From Hormiphora californensis (Eukaryota > Ctenophora > Tentaculata > Cydippida > Pleurobrachiidae): a stretch of DNA of 64,000 nucleotides. The translations under genes and the position numbers were made by a program. The stretch's first letter is position 1, and every line of letters starts with the position of its first letter. The stretch spans positions 9,914,896 to 9,978,895 of the forward strand of contig CM035351.1 of NCBI GenBank assembly GCA_020137815.1, written 5' to 3'. The notes under the pieces are model-generated. The model searched no databases. It was not told where the DNA came from and saw nothing but the letters and a program-made list of their open reading frames with translations. This document shows, piece after piece, positions 10,489-22,722 of the stretch.

Positions 10489-11550
10489 CCAGAGCGGCGT
10501 GTGCTGCATTTTGCGGATTTTTTCAAGAAAATGTTTGATTGGACATCAGGCTATACTAGGTGGATGATGGATCAAGTTTCACCTATTTTCGATGTTTTTA
10601 GACTATGTCCCATGAACCAAAACATGCACTACTTACATTGCTGATTTTCCAAACAAACTTGGGCAAACTGCTCTTCGATACCAGCAAAGTAACGCTCCAG
10701 CTGCTTCTGTGCGTTTATTGTAGTATCAACATCTTCAATATCCTCAAGTTTAGAGCCTTCATATGTTGTTTTCTTTTTAAGAGATCGGAATGACATTGGT
10801 AGCTATCTCATTGAGTCCATTCAGCCATGTTTCTGAGAAATTTATAAAGTAAACCTTCAGAATTTATGGTAGGTCTAGCGTTCCCAATGGATGTACCTCA
10901 TGTCAGGGTTTTTAACAGTATCACGCCCACGTCAGTTATAACATCGCCTAGGGTGGGTCAAATTTATCCGGTATGTTTTAGACAAAATAATTTATATGCG
11001 GGTAATCTATATCACATCACAGGCCAATTCCGGTAATTTTTATTCCAAATCATGCCCAATTAAGAAATTTATAGGTGTGTCTGAAAGCATTAATTAGATC
11101 TGCCCTGTCCCCACACTGCTCCGATTTCATGTCACGTGTCCACGGAGGGGGAGAGTCAGGGAGAGAGAAAGGGGTTTATAGTGTACATTTACTCTGAAAT
11201 TGCTGATAAGGGGAACGAGTAATGATGTGTTAAAATCTAGGTAAAAATAACCCACCCTAGAGTGGACTGGGGGCTCAACGAATTCTCCTCAACCAAAGGG
11301 ACTGCTCCTGATCTGGGATTTTCCAAGCTCCAAAACTCTGTCCCGGCCCCTGGCCGGACAATTTCAGTGGAGGATGCAAGGAGTGTCAACCGACACCTTC
11401 AGACCAGGAGCGGTGGGGCTGGCGAGAGGTGCTCTCCTGCGGAGAGCTCCTCTCGGCCCTATTTAACCTCAGAACAACAACAACAACAACAGCAACTAAA
11501 TATTAAATTAAATATCTCGTAAGTTCGGAACATTCCTCTTTATTGTTCAT
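9731..11550. other. No gene recognised; microsatellites only
   Basis: A (TA)n(CA)n tract lies at 10,453-10,488 and a CAA tract at ~11,474-11,493. Open frames of up to 136 codons on both strands show no domain, splice context or natural composition that would support a gene. The stretch 11,262-11,460 is GC-richer than its surroundings and could be an old transposon piece. Confidence 0.5.
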
Positions 11551-11551
11551 A

Positions 11552-11723
11552 CAGTTGGACCCCGATTTAGGGACACCCTCGGGGGAAAGGCTCTTGTCCA
11601 CTAAATCGGGGTGTCCACTAAATCGGGGTCAAATAAGGTTAATTTCCTATATCGGGGGAAAAAAATCCTGTCCCTAAATCGGGGTGCCACTAAATCGGGG
11701 GCCCCTAAATCGGGGTCCGACTG
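11552..11723. mobile_element. Pogo/Tc1-like MITE, complete
   Basis: It starts CAGTTGGACCCCGATTTAGG, ends TAAATCGGGGTCCGACTG and has TA on both sides. Five or more CCCCGATTTA modules occur in 172 bp. Same family as 775-920. Confidence 0.85.
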
Positions 11724-11786
11724 TACCAGGTCTCAGTTTCTGTATATACATGGCCTCTAAAATTTTTCTCTTTAAAATGTTTCTCT

Positions 11787-12011
11787 CAGTGGTCCTCCGA
11801 CATATTCCGACGTGAAATTCGACCTAGATCTCGACCTGGAATGAGCCGCGCATCAGAGAGATGTGCCGCAGTAAGAAAATGGTGTCGCGCTTCAACTCTT
11901 TTCTCTCGCTAGTCTTTGTGTCTCTCTCACTACGAATGCGCACCTCATTCCAGGTCGAGATTCTCGTCGAATTTCACGTCGAGGTATGGCAATTATGTTG
12001 GATGACCACTG
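11787..12011. mobile_element. Foldback element with CAGTGGTC termini
   Basis: CAGTGGTCCTCCGACAT at the left is inverted as ATGTTGGATGACCACTG at the right. Inner arms (GACGTGAAATTCGACCTAGA and counterpart) also pair. No ORF. The target duplication is unclear. Confidence 0.65.
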
Positions 12012-12035
12012 TCTCGGTGGTTAATATCTTAAAAC

Positions 12036-12732
12036 GGGGGGGATCCCATGGCATACTTTGGTATACTTTGGTATACTTTGGTATATGGAAAATCCCAAAA
12101 AAATATGTGGAAAGTACCAAAGTATACCAAAGTATACCATATCTTTTTAATAACTTTAAAGTACTTTAAAGTGTTAATTTACAACAGTTAAGGCTTTAAA
12201 ACATTTTATATAAACTTTCTTGACTCATAAAATTGGACAATGGTGCTAAATAGGCTAAATTCATAGAATCGAGGGAAAATATTACCTATAAAATGGTGAG
12301 TCAGAAAACTGGGGTTTGACAAATTGGGACCCATTTGAGTATGATAAAAAAAAAACTTTTAAAAAGTCAAGAAAATGTTCAAATAGTATTTGGTAAAGTC
12401 TCCAAAAATTTTTCAAAAATTGCCTTCACCGGGAATCGAACCCGAGTGGCAAGCCTAGAAGCACTAGCCGGATGATGTAACAAAAACGTAAAAATCGGTT
12501 TAATAAGCGTTATATTACCAACTTATAAAGAAATAAGGATGTAGTTTTACAAATTTAGTCATTTATGTCAACTTATCGCTTAAATTTTACCTTTTTCAAA
12601 ATTTTTATGGTATACTTTGGTATACCTTGGTATACTTTGGTATACTTTGGTATACTTTGGTATATGGAAAATCGCTGAAAAAGTTGTGGAAAGTGCCAAA
12701 GTATACCAAAGTATACCATGGGATCCCCCCCC
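12036..12732. mobile_element. TIR element with 9-bp target duplication
   Basis: The left end GGGGGGATCCCATGG plus repeated TATACTTTGG is inverted at the right end. TCTTAAAAC flanks both sides exactly (12,027-12,035 and 12,733-12,741). Nine-base duplications fit Mutator-like or Merlin-like families; 8-bp hAT is possible if one base is chance. Each end also forms its own internal hairpin from TATACTTTGG repeats. No transposase ORF, so non-autonomous. Confidence 0.8.
12421..12474 (-). ncRNA. tRNA-like 3' half (Pol III B box), not a functional tRNA
   Basis: The minus strand contains GGGTTCGATTCCCGG, a T-arm with a near-perfect B box, followed by an acceptor-like GTGAAGGCA. No matching 5' acceptor strand or D arm exists upstream. 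It lies inside the 9-bp-duplication element. Confidence 0.45.
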
Positions 12733-12801
12733 TCTTAAAACTGAGTTTAGGGGGTGTGTTATTTTTTCAATTCCTAATTTAATTCAAAATTTTACTTGGT
12801 A

Positions 12802-12937
12802 CAGTCGGACCCCGATTTACCGGGCCCCGATTTACCGGAACCCCGATTTACCGGGAGGATAAACTTCCCCCGATATAGGAAATTAACGGTATTTGACCCC
12901 AATTTACCGGGCACCCCGATTTACCGGGGTCCGACTG
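12802..12937. mobile_element. Pogo/Tc1-like MITE (ACCGG subtype), complete
   Basis: It starts CAGTCGGACCCCGATTTACC, ends inverted and is flanked by TA. The same genomic repeat at 23,836-23,837 lacks the insertion and shows a single TA, an empty site that confirms the ends. Confidence 0.9.
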
Positions 12938-12939
12938 TA

Positions 12940-13565
12940 TTGGGTTAAATGAGCTCCTACGATCATTCTAAAACATTTTATCACAAATTTTTGGCTCTAC
13001 CATGGCCCAAATATGTTGGCACGAGCTATGCCCATATATGGGCATATTCATATCAAAAAGTCTGTTTTAGGGCGTTATTTCGAACAAAATACACATATCA
13101 ATCGTCTCGTGACAACTTATACGACTGTTACTTTCAGTTTGAGCCTTCAGATATCCACTTTATGAACAAAAATAAAAGTTTTTCTCCCTTTTTTTTCTTG
13201 CTAATTTTACCAACTTGCAGAATCGTGGGGACGAATTTTAATTTTTTTAAAGTTTTTTCTTGGTGGAAAGCAAATTTTGGTTGTAATCGACTAATTTTGG
13301 CCTGCGGAACACGATCCCGTTCAAGAAAAAGATCTCAAAATTTAAGAACATGTCCAAAATGAACATTCTTTGTCAAAAATGAACATTTTTTGTCAAAAAT
13401 GAACATTTTTAGGTCAAAAATGAACTTTAGCATCATTTAATGATGCATATCAATTCCTGTCAGTTTCGAGGTGCTGAACACGATCCTGAACATAAAAAGT
13501 TGATATCAAGAACATGTCAAAAACTGGTGAAAACCACACATATTTCCCTATTTTTACCATTTTTC
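12940..13565 (+). repeat. Dispersed repeat shared with 23,190-23,835 (inverted)
   Basis: Long near-identical blocks, including CCCATATATGGGCATA and the triplicated AAAATGAACATTTTT motif, are present in reverse orientation at 23.2-23.8 kb. An open frame of 137 codons is present but frames are not conserved between the copies, so it is not a gene. Confidence 0.75.
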
Positions 13566-13786
13566 GCGGCCCTGTAGTTGTTAGGATCATACCTACAGCC
13601 CTTCTTATACAATGGGGTGACGAGTGATTCTTTCCAAGGATAGCACTGATTCTGGAGACATTGGTTAAACAAGTTGGCTGTCGCCTCCATGACTTCTGTA
13701 CTGCTTGCTTTCAGGAACTCATTGGCAATTTGATCCTCAGCTACAGCTTTTCCGTCCTTGAGTCGCGATGCCAACGTAACTGACAA
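13566..13786 (-). pseudogene. LINE reverse transcriptase fragment
   Basis: The minus-strand peptide includes QIANEFLKAS, LFNQCLQNQCYPWKESLV and PLYKKGCRYDPNNYR. This is the N-terminal part of a non-LTR RT domain (W..S...P..KKG...DP.NYR). It covers about 65 residues and stops where the surrounding repeat resumes. The sister repeat at 23.2 kb lacks this insert. Confidence 0.75.
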
Positions 13787-13845
13787 ACACTATCTCGATT
13801 CTGTTTTGCTGATGTGATAGAAAATTGTCCATAGTTTCACATTAG

Positions 13846-14130
13846 CTAGATACTGAATGGACGTGATGTGTAATGAATGGCTAGAGGGGTATCAATGTAA
13901 CTCGGTGCATTAGGATTGTTAGCATTATGGGAATGTTCTGACAATCTGTCGTGCACCGACCTGCAAGACTCTCCCACATAGATTTCACCACACAATAAAC
14001 ATGTTATCTGGTACACTGGTGACATAGTGTTACACGAGCCCTTCTCGAGTCTTTCACAAATATTACAATTTCTCGCAAGACACTCTAGATTGTACAAATA
14101 ATGTATCGCTTGACTATTCTTGAGTCTCAT
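13846..14130 (-). pseudogene. Penelope-like element: GIY-YIG endonuclease fragment 1
   Basis: The peptide carries a Cys cluster (CLARNCNICERLEKGSC) followed by VYQITCLLCGEIYVGESCRS and VHDRLSEHSH. This is the zinc-linker plus GIY-YIG layout found at the C-terminus of Penelope-like retroelements (IYVGE..R...R..EH). The rest of the endonuclease and the RT are missing. A second, distinct fragment lies at 14,452-14,989. Confidence 0.75.
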
Positions 14131-14192
14131 GATTGATAATAGTTCTTGTGTTTATTGGACAAGTTAGACTCGCTGGATATTATTGGATGAAA

Positions 14193-14224
14193 CCAGATAT
14201 TTCGGTGTTTAACACCATCATCAG
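14193..14224 (-). ncRNA. Hammerhead-ribozyme-like motif of a Penelope-like element
   Basis: On the minus strand CTGATGATGGTGTTAAACAC is followed by CGAAATATCTGG, giving a CUGAUGA core, a short GGTGT/ACACC stem and a GAAA core strand. Penelope-like elements are known to carry minimal hammerheads in their terminal repeats, and it lies downstream of the C-terminal coding fragment at 14,452. Stems I and III were not fully verified. Confidence 0.45.
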
Positions 14225-14285
14225 TAGTAGCTAAAAATAGAACATATTAGGAATAGGAATCAAAATCGAAATTCATATCAAAACA

Positions 14286-14390
14286 ATCACGTACTACTCT
14301 CTATCTCTCTCACTCTCACTCTCTCTACTCAACTCACAAACTCTATCTCTCACTCTCTCCCCCTCTCTCTCACTCATTCTCACATCAGAT
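14286..14390. repeat. CT/CTCA-rich microsatellite
   Basis: Degenerate (CTCTCTCA)n between the two Penelope-like pieces. Confidence 0.8.
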
Positions 14391-14451
14391 CAGATATACA
14401 TAAATTCAGATTGTACTATACACAGAGCTATGACGAGTACTCTAGGACTTA

Positions 14452-14989
14452 TCAACTATTACTGACTAGGAAGCCTAAAGCACTCTCACACTCTTTCTTG
14501 TTGTTCAGAGTAGCTTTCAGTTGTTGTATGAAATCAGCTTCACTAATCTTTCTCTGTATTGTTCTCGAAAGATTCGATTTCAGTATTTCCAAACTTAAAA
14601 TAGGGGTACTACCCTCGTGTGTCTCTTTATAGTGTGTCGCAAATGCGTTGTTCTGGTATGATGTTGATGTGGGGTTGATCGCCGCCCGCCGATGTTCTAG
14701 CATCCGGTCATGTATTGGGTGTGCGCCGTGCGGTCTCACCCACATAGAACTCTTGGCATAGCTCGCACTTAACTCTATACACAACACCCTTTATTCTGCA
14801 ATCATACTTGTCACTGGTGATCAAAGGGCAGACAATACATTTTGTGAGAGTACAAACAGGGCGGTCGTGGGGACGTGAGCTACAAAATATGTCACCTAGT
14901 TTAGTACCAGGTGTGAGGACAAGACGTACAGGTAGTTTATGAGTGTGAATAAATGACTTGATGAATATGAATATGAATATGAACTTCAC
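14452..14989 (-). pseudogene. Penelope-like element: GIY-YIG endonuclease fragment 2, frameshifted
   Basis: The first part reads LVLTPGTKLGDIFCSSRP, then Cys motifs (CTLTKCIVCPL), then GVVYRVKCELCQEFYVGETA. The reading frame then shifts once, near 14,710-14,790, and resumes as HDRMLEHRRAAINPT, FATHYKETHEG and LEILKSNLSRTIQRKISEAD to a stop near 14,452. Order and motifs match the C-terminal RT tail plus GIY-YIG endonuclease of Penelope-like elements. The 5' RT part is absent. Confidence 0.8.
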
Positions 14990-15840
<851 letters not shown>

Positions 15841-16345
15841 AACTCGGGATGGTGGTGAAATAGGACGGATGGTGGAGGATAGGAGTGATGGTACTGTCTA
15901 GGACAGCTGATAGAGGATAGGAACAGGATGATGGAGGATAGGATGGATGGTGAAGGATGGATGGTGGAGGATAGGAAGGATGGTGGGGGATTGGACGGAT
16001 GGTGGGGGATTGGACGGATGATGGAGGATGGGAGAGATAGTGGAGGATAGGACGGGTGGTGGAAAGTTTGACGAAAGATGGAGGATAGGACGGATGGTCG
16101 AGGATAGGACGAATGGTGAAGGGATGCGACAGATGGTGGTGGAGGATATTCCAGATCATGGTGGATGATAGGACGGATGGTGGAGGATATGACGGATGGT
16201 GGAGGATGGGACGGATGGTGGAGGATAGGACGGATGGTGAAGGATAGGACGAAAGGTGGAGACTGGGACAGATGGTGGAGGATAGGACGAATGGTGGAGG
16301 AAAGGACGGATGGTGAAGGATAGGATGGATAGGATGGTGGAGGAT
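15841..16345. repeat. ~20-bp minisatellite
   Basis: About 25 degenerate units of GGATGGTGGAGGATAGGAC span the region. Minus-strand frames read as His/Pro/Ser/Tyr repeats and are not genes. Confidence 0.9.
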
Positions 16346-16376
16346 AGATACTTACTTGATACTTGGTACGGTCTCC

Positions 16377-17995
16377 TCAATCATTCGAGTGGCCGGCTCC
16401 AAGTATCCTCGCTCGTAATGACGTGAGCTGTCTCCACTCATTTCTGTTCTCTGCAGTGTTAGTAATTGCACGGAGAGACTGAGATTGACCCGTAGCGTCT
16501 CGATAATCATTCAGCACACAGGAGGACCAGGTTTTACGCGGTCTTCCTCTGGAACGTCTCCCATGACTAGGCACCCAGTGGTAGAGTTTATTGGGCACCC
16601 TACCCTCAGGCATTCTAATCAGGTGTCCAAACCAGCGGAGTCTCCCATTGCCAATGAACTTCGAGATTGGTTCTATCCCCGCCCTCTACAGTACCTCCCT
16701 GTTAGATACTCTCCTAAACCACTGTATTCTCAGGATTCTACGCAGGCACCGTTGATGGAACGCCTCCACCCGGCGATCTTGGACCTGAGTAGTTGTCCAG
16801 GCCTCACAACCATAGAGAAGAACTGTCAGAACAGCAGCTCTGTATATCCTGATCTTGGTACAGGTCCTGATGTTACGGTTGTACCAGATCCTACAAAGCA
16901 TACTGAATGCACTGTAAGCCTTCCCTATCCTGATACCAAGCTCCTTGTCGATGGTACCGTCAGAGGACAACGCCGATCCGAGATAGGTAAAACTGGAAAC
17001 CTGCTCAACCGGATTACCCTCCACAGAGATGCTGACCGTATCCGCCTCTGAAAATGGGCGCTGGCTAAGACCCTTTGAAAAAGCCACAACTTTGGTCTTC
17101 TTCGCATTAATCTTCAGACCAGCGTACCCTGCGTATTTTACCAGCAAATCTGTTGACTCCTGGAGCCCTTCCTCAGTATCATCCATTACAGCCATGTCAT
17201 CAGCATAGTCGAGATCCATGATCCATTCCCCACCCTCATCACTCTCAGCGCCGTGAAGAGTGAGACCCCTGGAGACAGTCTTGTTGGACTCAGCAAGCTG
17301 AGCCGCCCAGTTAATCACGATGTTGAAGACTGGTGGACCCTGAATGTCGCCCTGACCGGTACCACTGAGGACACTGAACCAGCTGGAGAGCTCCCCGTCA
17401 TGTTTCACTGCACTCATAGTACCGTCAAAGAATGCTCGAATTATCCGGACATACTTCTCTGGAAGACCATAATGGCGAAATGCGGCCCAGATAAAATCCC
17501 TGTTAATACAATCGAATGCTGATTTGAAGTCAATAAAGTTTATATACAACGGTACATTATATTCTATACACTGATGGATGATGGTACGGAGGGAATAAAT
17601 CTGATCCACACAGGACCGGTTACGTCTGAATCCACACTGATAATCTCGAAGTGCCAATTCAAGACCAGAAGACAACCTGTTCAGCATAATTATCTGGAAC
17701 AGCTTGGAAGTGGTAGATCGCAGAGTGATGCCCCTATTATTTGAGCACACACTGGCGTCACCCTTCTTGGGAATCACCGAGATGACACCCTTTAACCACT
17801 CCTCCGGGACCTTCTCCTCCCTCCAGACTCCACCAAACAGATCCACAAGGGGGCCAACAAGACCGGACGAGCCATACCGTAGCTGTTCGTTCGAGATCCC
17901 ATCAACGCCAGGACTCTTATGGTTTTTGAGCCTCTTCAGTGCCACTAAAACTTCTCCACGAGAAGGCGGAGGATCATCCTCACCAAGATCCTCAC
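16377..17995 (-). pseudogene. Non-LTR retrotransposon (LINE) reverse transcriptase, 5'-truncated, one stop
   Basis: It reads continuously from the RT N-terminal motif (KNHKSPGVDGISNEQLRYG) through IPKKGD, NNRGITL, the palm block FIDFKSAFDCINRD, GTGQGD, and the catalytic LDYADDMAV box. It continues to the C-terminal AFHQRCLRRILRIQW and GRRSRGRPRKTW signatures of endonuclease-type LINEs. A single in-frame TAG at 16,686-16,688 interrupts it; the same frame then continues (RAGIEPISKFIGNGRLRWFG) to the natural stop at 16,377. The N-terminal endonuclease is cut off at the edge of the 18,001 repeat. The intact remainder indicates fairly recent activity. Confidence 0.9.
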
Positions 17996-18000
17996 TTAGA

Positions 18001-19178
18001 GCTTAGATTTTGATACCAGCTGATAGAGGATCACTAAATTTTCCGTTTGGCTGGCGGTTGGCTGGCACCACGTGGGATTAGGGGTTTAGGTCGTCGTGGG
18101 AGGTCGACATTGGTCGCGTTCGATCGGGCTCGATGAGGTGATCAAAAGCTAGTGGGCCAGACCTTGGCCCCACCCCGTTCTTGGCTTATTGGGCTTTTTC
18201 GGTTTCCCGCCAAAATATTTTCCCGCCATATATATGCTTTATTTTTTTGCCCCTGCACTGCCACTGCACATTTTTTTAATTGCTTATAATTAATTTGATA
18301 ATCAATTTTGAATATTCCCACTTTTTGTAGACCTTTCTATATGCTTTAACTACATTACTGCAAAATTTTAGGCCGTTATTTATAGCAGAACGGAAAATAT
18401 TTTCAAATGCTCAGGGGCAATGCTCAGGGGCACCAGAAAAATGTCCATTTTTTAATTGCTTATAATTAATTGGATAATTAATTTTGAATATTCCCACCTT
18501 TTGTAGACCTTTCTATATGCTTGAAGAGCATTCCTACAAAGTTTCAAGTCGATATTTCAAGCAGATCGGGAGATAATTGCTGCTCAGGTGCCCCTGGGCC
18601 ACTTTTGTTAGTGCGAGGGCAATTTTAAAATTTTAATTGCTTATAATCAATTAATTAAGTAAAAAATCAAAAATCAGGCTCCTTGGTGACTCTTAGTTAT
18701 ACCACTAGAACATGCCTACAAAGTTTTAGATCGATATGTCAAACAGTGTGGCCACAGTTTGAATTTTAAAATTGCCCAGGGGCAGTATTTTCAAATGCTC
18801 GGGGGCAATGTTCAGGGGCACCAGAAAATGTCCATTTTTGCATGCCTATAACTCATTGATTACTTAATTTTGACTATTCTAACTTTTTTGTAGATCATTT
18901 TTTATGCTTGAAGAGCATTCCTACAAAGTTTCAAGTCGATATTTCAAGCAGATCGGGAGATAATTTCGGCTCAGGGGCAATGCCCAGGGGACAGAACACC
19001 CCATGCTCAGGGGCACGGTGCAGGGGCTACTTTTTAATTACATATAATTAATTTATTAGGCAAAAAATCAAAAATCTGGCCACGTTATGACACGTAGTTA
19101 TACTACTAGAACACGCCTACAAAATTTCAGGTCGATATCTCAAAAAATTTGGCCACAATCACTGCCTGAAATTTGCCC
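18001..19178. repeat. Segmental tandem duplication, copy 1
   Basis: It begins AGCTTAGATTTTGATACC and recurs from 19,532 with ~97% identity by eye (both preceded by CACTTAG). It is a mosaic of ~430-bp subrepeats containing TTGCTTATAATTAATT, GTTTCAAGTCGATATTTCAA and CAGGGGCA modules. It ends at a poly-C tract (19,178-19,196). No gene is seen. Confidence 0.85.
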
Positions 19179-19196
19179 CCCCCCCCCCCCCCCCCC

Positions 19197-19531
19197 GAAA
19201 AAAAGACCTACGTTTGTATATATGATCGCAAAAGGCAAGCTTCCCCTCGTTCGACCCGAAGTTGGGAGATTCGTCGAAACAGCAACCTTCAGGCTGTTAA
19301 AATATTTTTTGATGCGCGGCGGCCTGTTTATTATAGTAGGGTCGGTTGTGGGAAGTTGGGTCTGGAATTTTAAATTTGACTTTCTGATATGATTAGGGAC
19401 TCTATAAAAAGTCCAAAGTACCATCCCACAGGTCTCTACCACCCCCGGCGCGGTTCACTAATTAGTCGTAATTATGTAATTTATGACGTTATCGCCAATT
19501 AGCACTAATAATGCCAGTTCCTGATCACTTA
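19197..19531. other. Inter-copy segment, no gene recognised
   Basis: This is a unique spacer between the two duplication copies. Open frames on both strands run off the poly-C tract and look fortuitous. Confidence 0.5.
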
Positions 19532-22020
19532 GAGCTTAGATTTTGATACCAGCTGATAGAGGATCACTAAATTTTCCGTTTGGCTGGCGGTTGGCTGGCA
19601 CCACGTGGGATTAGGGGTTTAGGTCGTCGTGGGAGGTCGACCGGTCGACATTGGTCGCGTTCGATCGGGCTCGATGAGGTGATCAAAAGCTAGTGGGCCA
19701 GACCTTGGCCCCACCCCGTTCTTGGCTTATTGGGCTTTTTCGGTTTCCCGCCAAAATATTTTCCCGCCATATATATGCTTTATTTTTTTGCCCCTGCACT
19801 GCCACTGCACATTTTTTTAATTGCTTATAATTAACTTGATAATCAATTTTGAATATTCCCACTTTTTGTAGACCTTTCTATATGCTTGAACTACATTACT
19901 GCAAAATTTTAGGCCGTTATTTATAGCAGAACGGAAAATATTTTCAAATGCTCAGGGGCAATGCTCAGGGGCACCAGAAAAATGTCCATTTTTTAATTGC
20001 TTATAATTAACTAGAAAGCCCATTAAAGTCCCTCACCCCCCCCCCCACCGTCCCCATGTCTCTCTCCCCCTCTTACTCTTGATATCTCCATGTCGGGGTA
20101 AAGAATACGGAGGTTGGTAGAGTGGTAGAGCGCCATGTTGATAAACATCAATGGAAATCCCGCTGATTAACATGTAGAATCAGGTGATAAAGATCCGTAT
20201 AATTGTAGCTGTGTAGAGAATCAACGGGGTACGTAGGTAGAAAGGCTTTGGCAATCATGGCGGCCCCAGTAGTAGATCCCAAAACACCACAGGAACAACA
20301 CAGGAACACGCAACAAACAACCAACAACATGCACGTGCAGTATCCCCCCTCCAATACCCCTTCCAAGGCACCTCCTTGGCAACCCCCCTCTATTTGCACG
20401 TGATGATAGGTCATACTCCTCCTCATCACGACGTTCATTTGCAAATTATAATCTCTACTAGAAAGCCCATTGAATTCCTACAATTGCCCCCACCCCCACC
20501 CGTCTCTATGTCCCCCACCCTCTTACTCTTCGACTCTCCATGTCGGGGTAAAGAATACGGAGATTTGTAGTGCTAGAGCGCCGGTGATAAACATCAAGGG
20601 AAATCCCGCTGAATAACATGTAGAATCAGGTGGTAAAGATCCGTAGAATTGTAGCTGTGTAGAGAATCAACGGGGTACGTAGGTAGAAAGGCTTTGGCAA
20701 TCATGGCGACCTCAGCAGTAGATCCCAAAACACCAACAACAACAACCACAGGAACACGCAACAAACAAACAATAACATGCACGTGCAGTATCCCACCTCC
20801 AATACCCCTCCCAGGGCACCTCCTTGGCAACCCCCTCCATTTGCACGTGTGGATAGGTCATCATACTCATCACGCCACGCATTTGCAAATTATAATAAGG
20901 ACTAGAAAGCCCATTGTTAAGTCCTACAACACCCCTCCCCCCCACACGTCTCTATGTCTCTCTCCCCGTCTCACTCTTTGTCTCCCTATGTCGGGGTAAA
21001 GAATACGGAGGTTTATAGTGGTAGAGCGCTGGAGATAAACATCAAGGGAAATCCCGCTGAATAACATGTAGAATCAGGTGATAAAGATCCGTAGAATTGT
21101 AGCTGTGTAGAGAATCTATGGGGTATGTAGGTAGAAAGGCTTTGGCAATCATGGCGGTAGATCCCAAAACACCACGAAACACCTGCACAGGAACACGAAA
21201 CAAACAACCAACAACATGCACGTGCAGTATCCCCCTCCAATACCCCTCCCAAGCCACCTCCCAGGGCAACCCCCACTATTTGCACGTGTGGATACTACAT
21301 CACCACCATCACGCCACGCATTTGTACTTTATAATAAGGATTGGATAATTAGTTTTGAATATTCCCACCTTTTGTAGACCTTTCTATATGCTTGAAGAGC
21401 ATTCCTACAAAGTTTCAAGTCGATATTTCAAGCAGATCGGGAGATAATTGCGGCTCAGGTGCCCCTGGGCCACTTTTGTTAGTGCGGGGGCAATTTTAAA
21501 ATTTTAATTGCTTATAATTAATTGATTAAGTAAAAAATCAAAAATCAGGCTCCGTGGTGACTCTTAGTTATACCACTAGAACATGCCTACAAACAGTGTG
21601 GCCACAGTTTGAATTTTAAAGTTGCCCAGGGGCAGTTTTTTCAAATGCCCGGGGGCAATGTTCAGGGGCACCAGAAAATTTCCATTTTTGCATGCCTATA
21701 ACTCATTGATTACTTAATTTTGACTATTCTAACTTTTTGTAGATCTTTTTTATGCTGGAAGAGCATTCCTACAAAGTTTCAAGTCGATATTTCAAGCAGA
21801 TCGGGAGATAATTTCGGCTCAGGGGCAATGCCCAGGGGACAGAACACGCCATGCTCAGGGGCAGGGTGCAGGGGCTACTTTTTAATTACCTATAATTAAT
21901 TAATTAGGCAAAAAATAAAAAATCCGGCCACGTTATGACACGTAGTTATACTACTAGAACACGCCTACAAAATTTCAGGTCGATATCTCAAAAAATGTGG
22001 CCACAATCGCTGCCTGAAAT
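19532..22020. repeat. Segmental tandem duplication, copy 2, interrupted
   Basis: It is collinear with 18,001-19,178 but split at 20,010 by a three-unit tandem array. The copy resumes at 21,338 (TTGGATAATTAGTTTTG). After the end of homology copy 2 continues TTTTGGATTTGG where copy 1 has poly-C. Confidence 0.85.
20010..21337. repeat. ~440-bp tandem array, three units, inserted in duplication copy 2
   Basis: Units start at ~20,010, 20,457 and 20,898 with CTAGAAAGCCCATT. Each contains ATGTCGGGGTAAAGAATACG, a GTACGTAGGTAGAAAGGC block and a CACGTGCAGTATCCC block. Copy 1 at 18,470 gives the empty site. Corrupted copies recur at 43,096-44,580. Short frames in both strands are shared by all units but none resembles a known protein. 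Confidence 0.85.
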
Positions 22021-22722
22021 TTGCCTTTTGGATTTGGTGCAGGGGCAAATTTTTTTTCTTCGTTTTTTCTGTTTTCTTCGGGTCGGAGGTGCAGTGCCTG
22101 CCGGCACCTAAATTATATTCTCCGGGTCGGATGGCGAGCTGCCACGCAAAAACGGTGATAGTTGTGTGAAAACAAACTGCGGGAGTGTGCTGGATTAATT
22201 CCTTCCTAACTGATGGCTTTGTTTTAAAATTAAATTTCAAAAGTTCATTTTTCATGAATGAACATTGCTGCCGTTCATTCATGAATTCTGAAATATAGTT
22301 TACCTTGAGTAAGTAACTTTTCTTTAGCTCGCAATTATCTTTCCATTGAGCACCATAAAACTCAAATTGAAGCACCAGGTCACATGACAGTTGAGAAAAT
22401 GAACATGCATGATTTTGGCTCTTTTTGCGACTTTCAATCGGCTGTATCACCGCTACCTTACCTTCAATCTTTTTGAAACTTTGGGTGAACATTGGATAAG
22501 CAAAGATCTTTGTTCACAAGAAAAATCAAGGTCAAAACTCAAAGTTCATTTTTAAGTTTTGGTAGTTCATTCCACTCATTCAGGAACCAACAACCCTAAA
22601 GTGATGGAAAAGTGTTGGATTTTGTTTGGCCAATGTCCTGCAATGACAGAGAGGTGTAGTAACGTGTTTCCGGGCTAGTTAGTGGGTGTCCACTGTCCAT
22701 GTGATTTTGGTGATACCTGACA

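Noticed and set aside
10116-10526. 136-codon minus-strand frame
   Set aside because: Starts through a CA/TA microsatellite and has no domain or splice support.
13846-14130. Bacterial-type GIY-YIG homing endonuclease
   Set aside because: The Cys-rich linker before the motif and the eukaryotic context fit Penelope-like retroelements better.
21965-22492. 175-codon minus-strand frame, with mirror at 24,120
   Set aside because: Part of the arms of a foldback element; no domain, and the frame changes where the other arm is interrupted.
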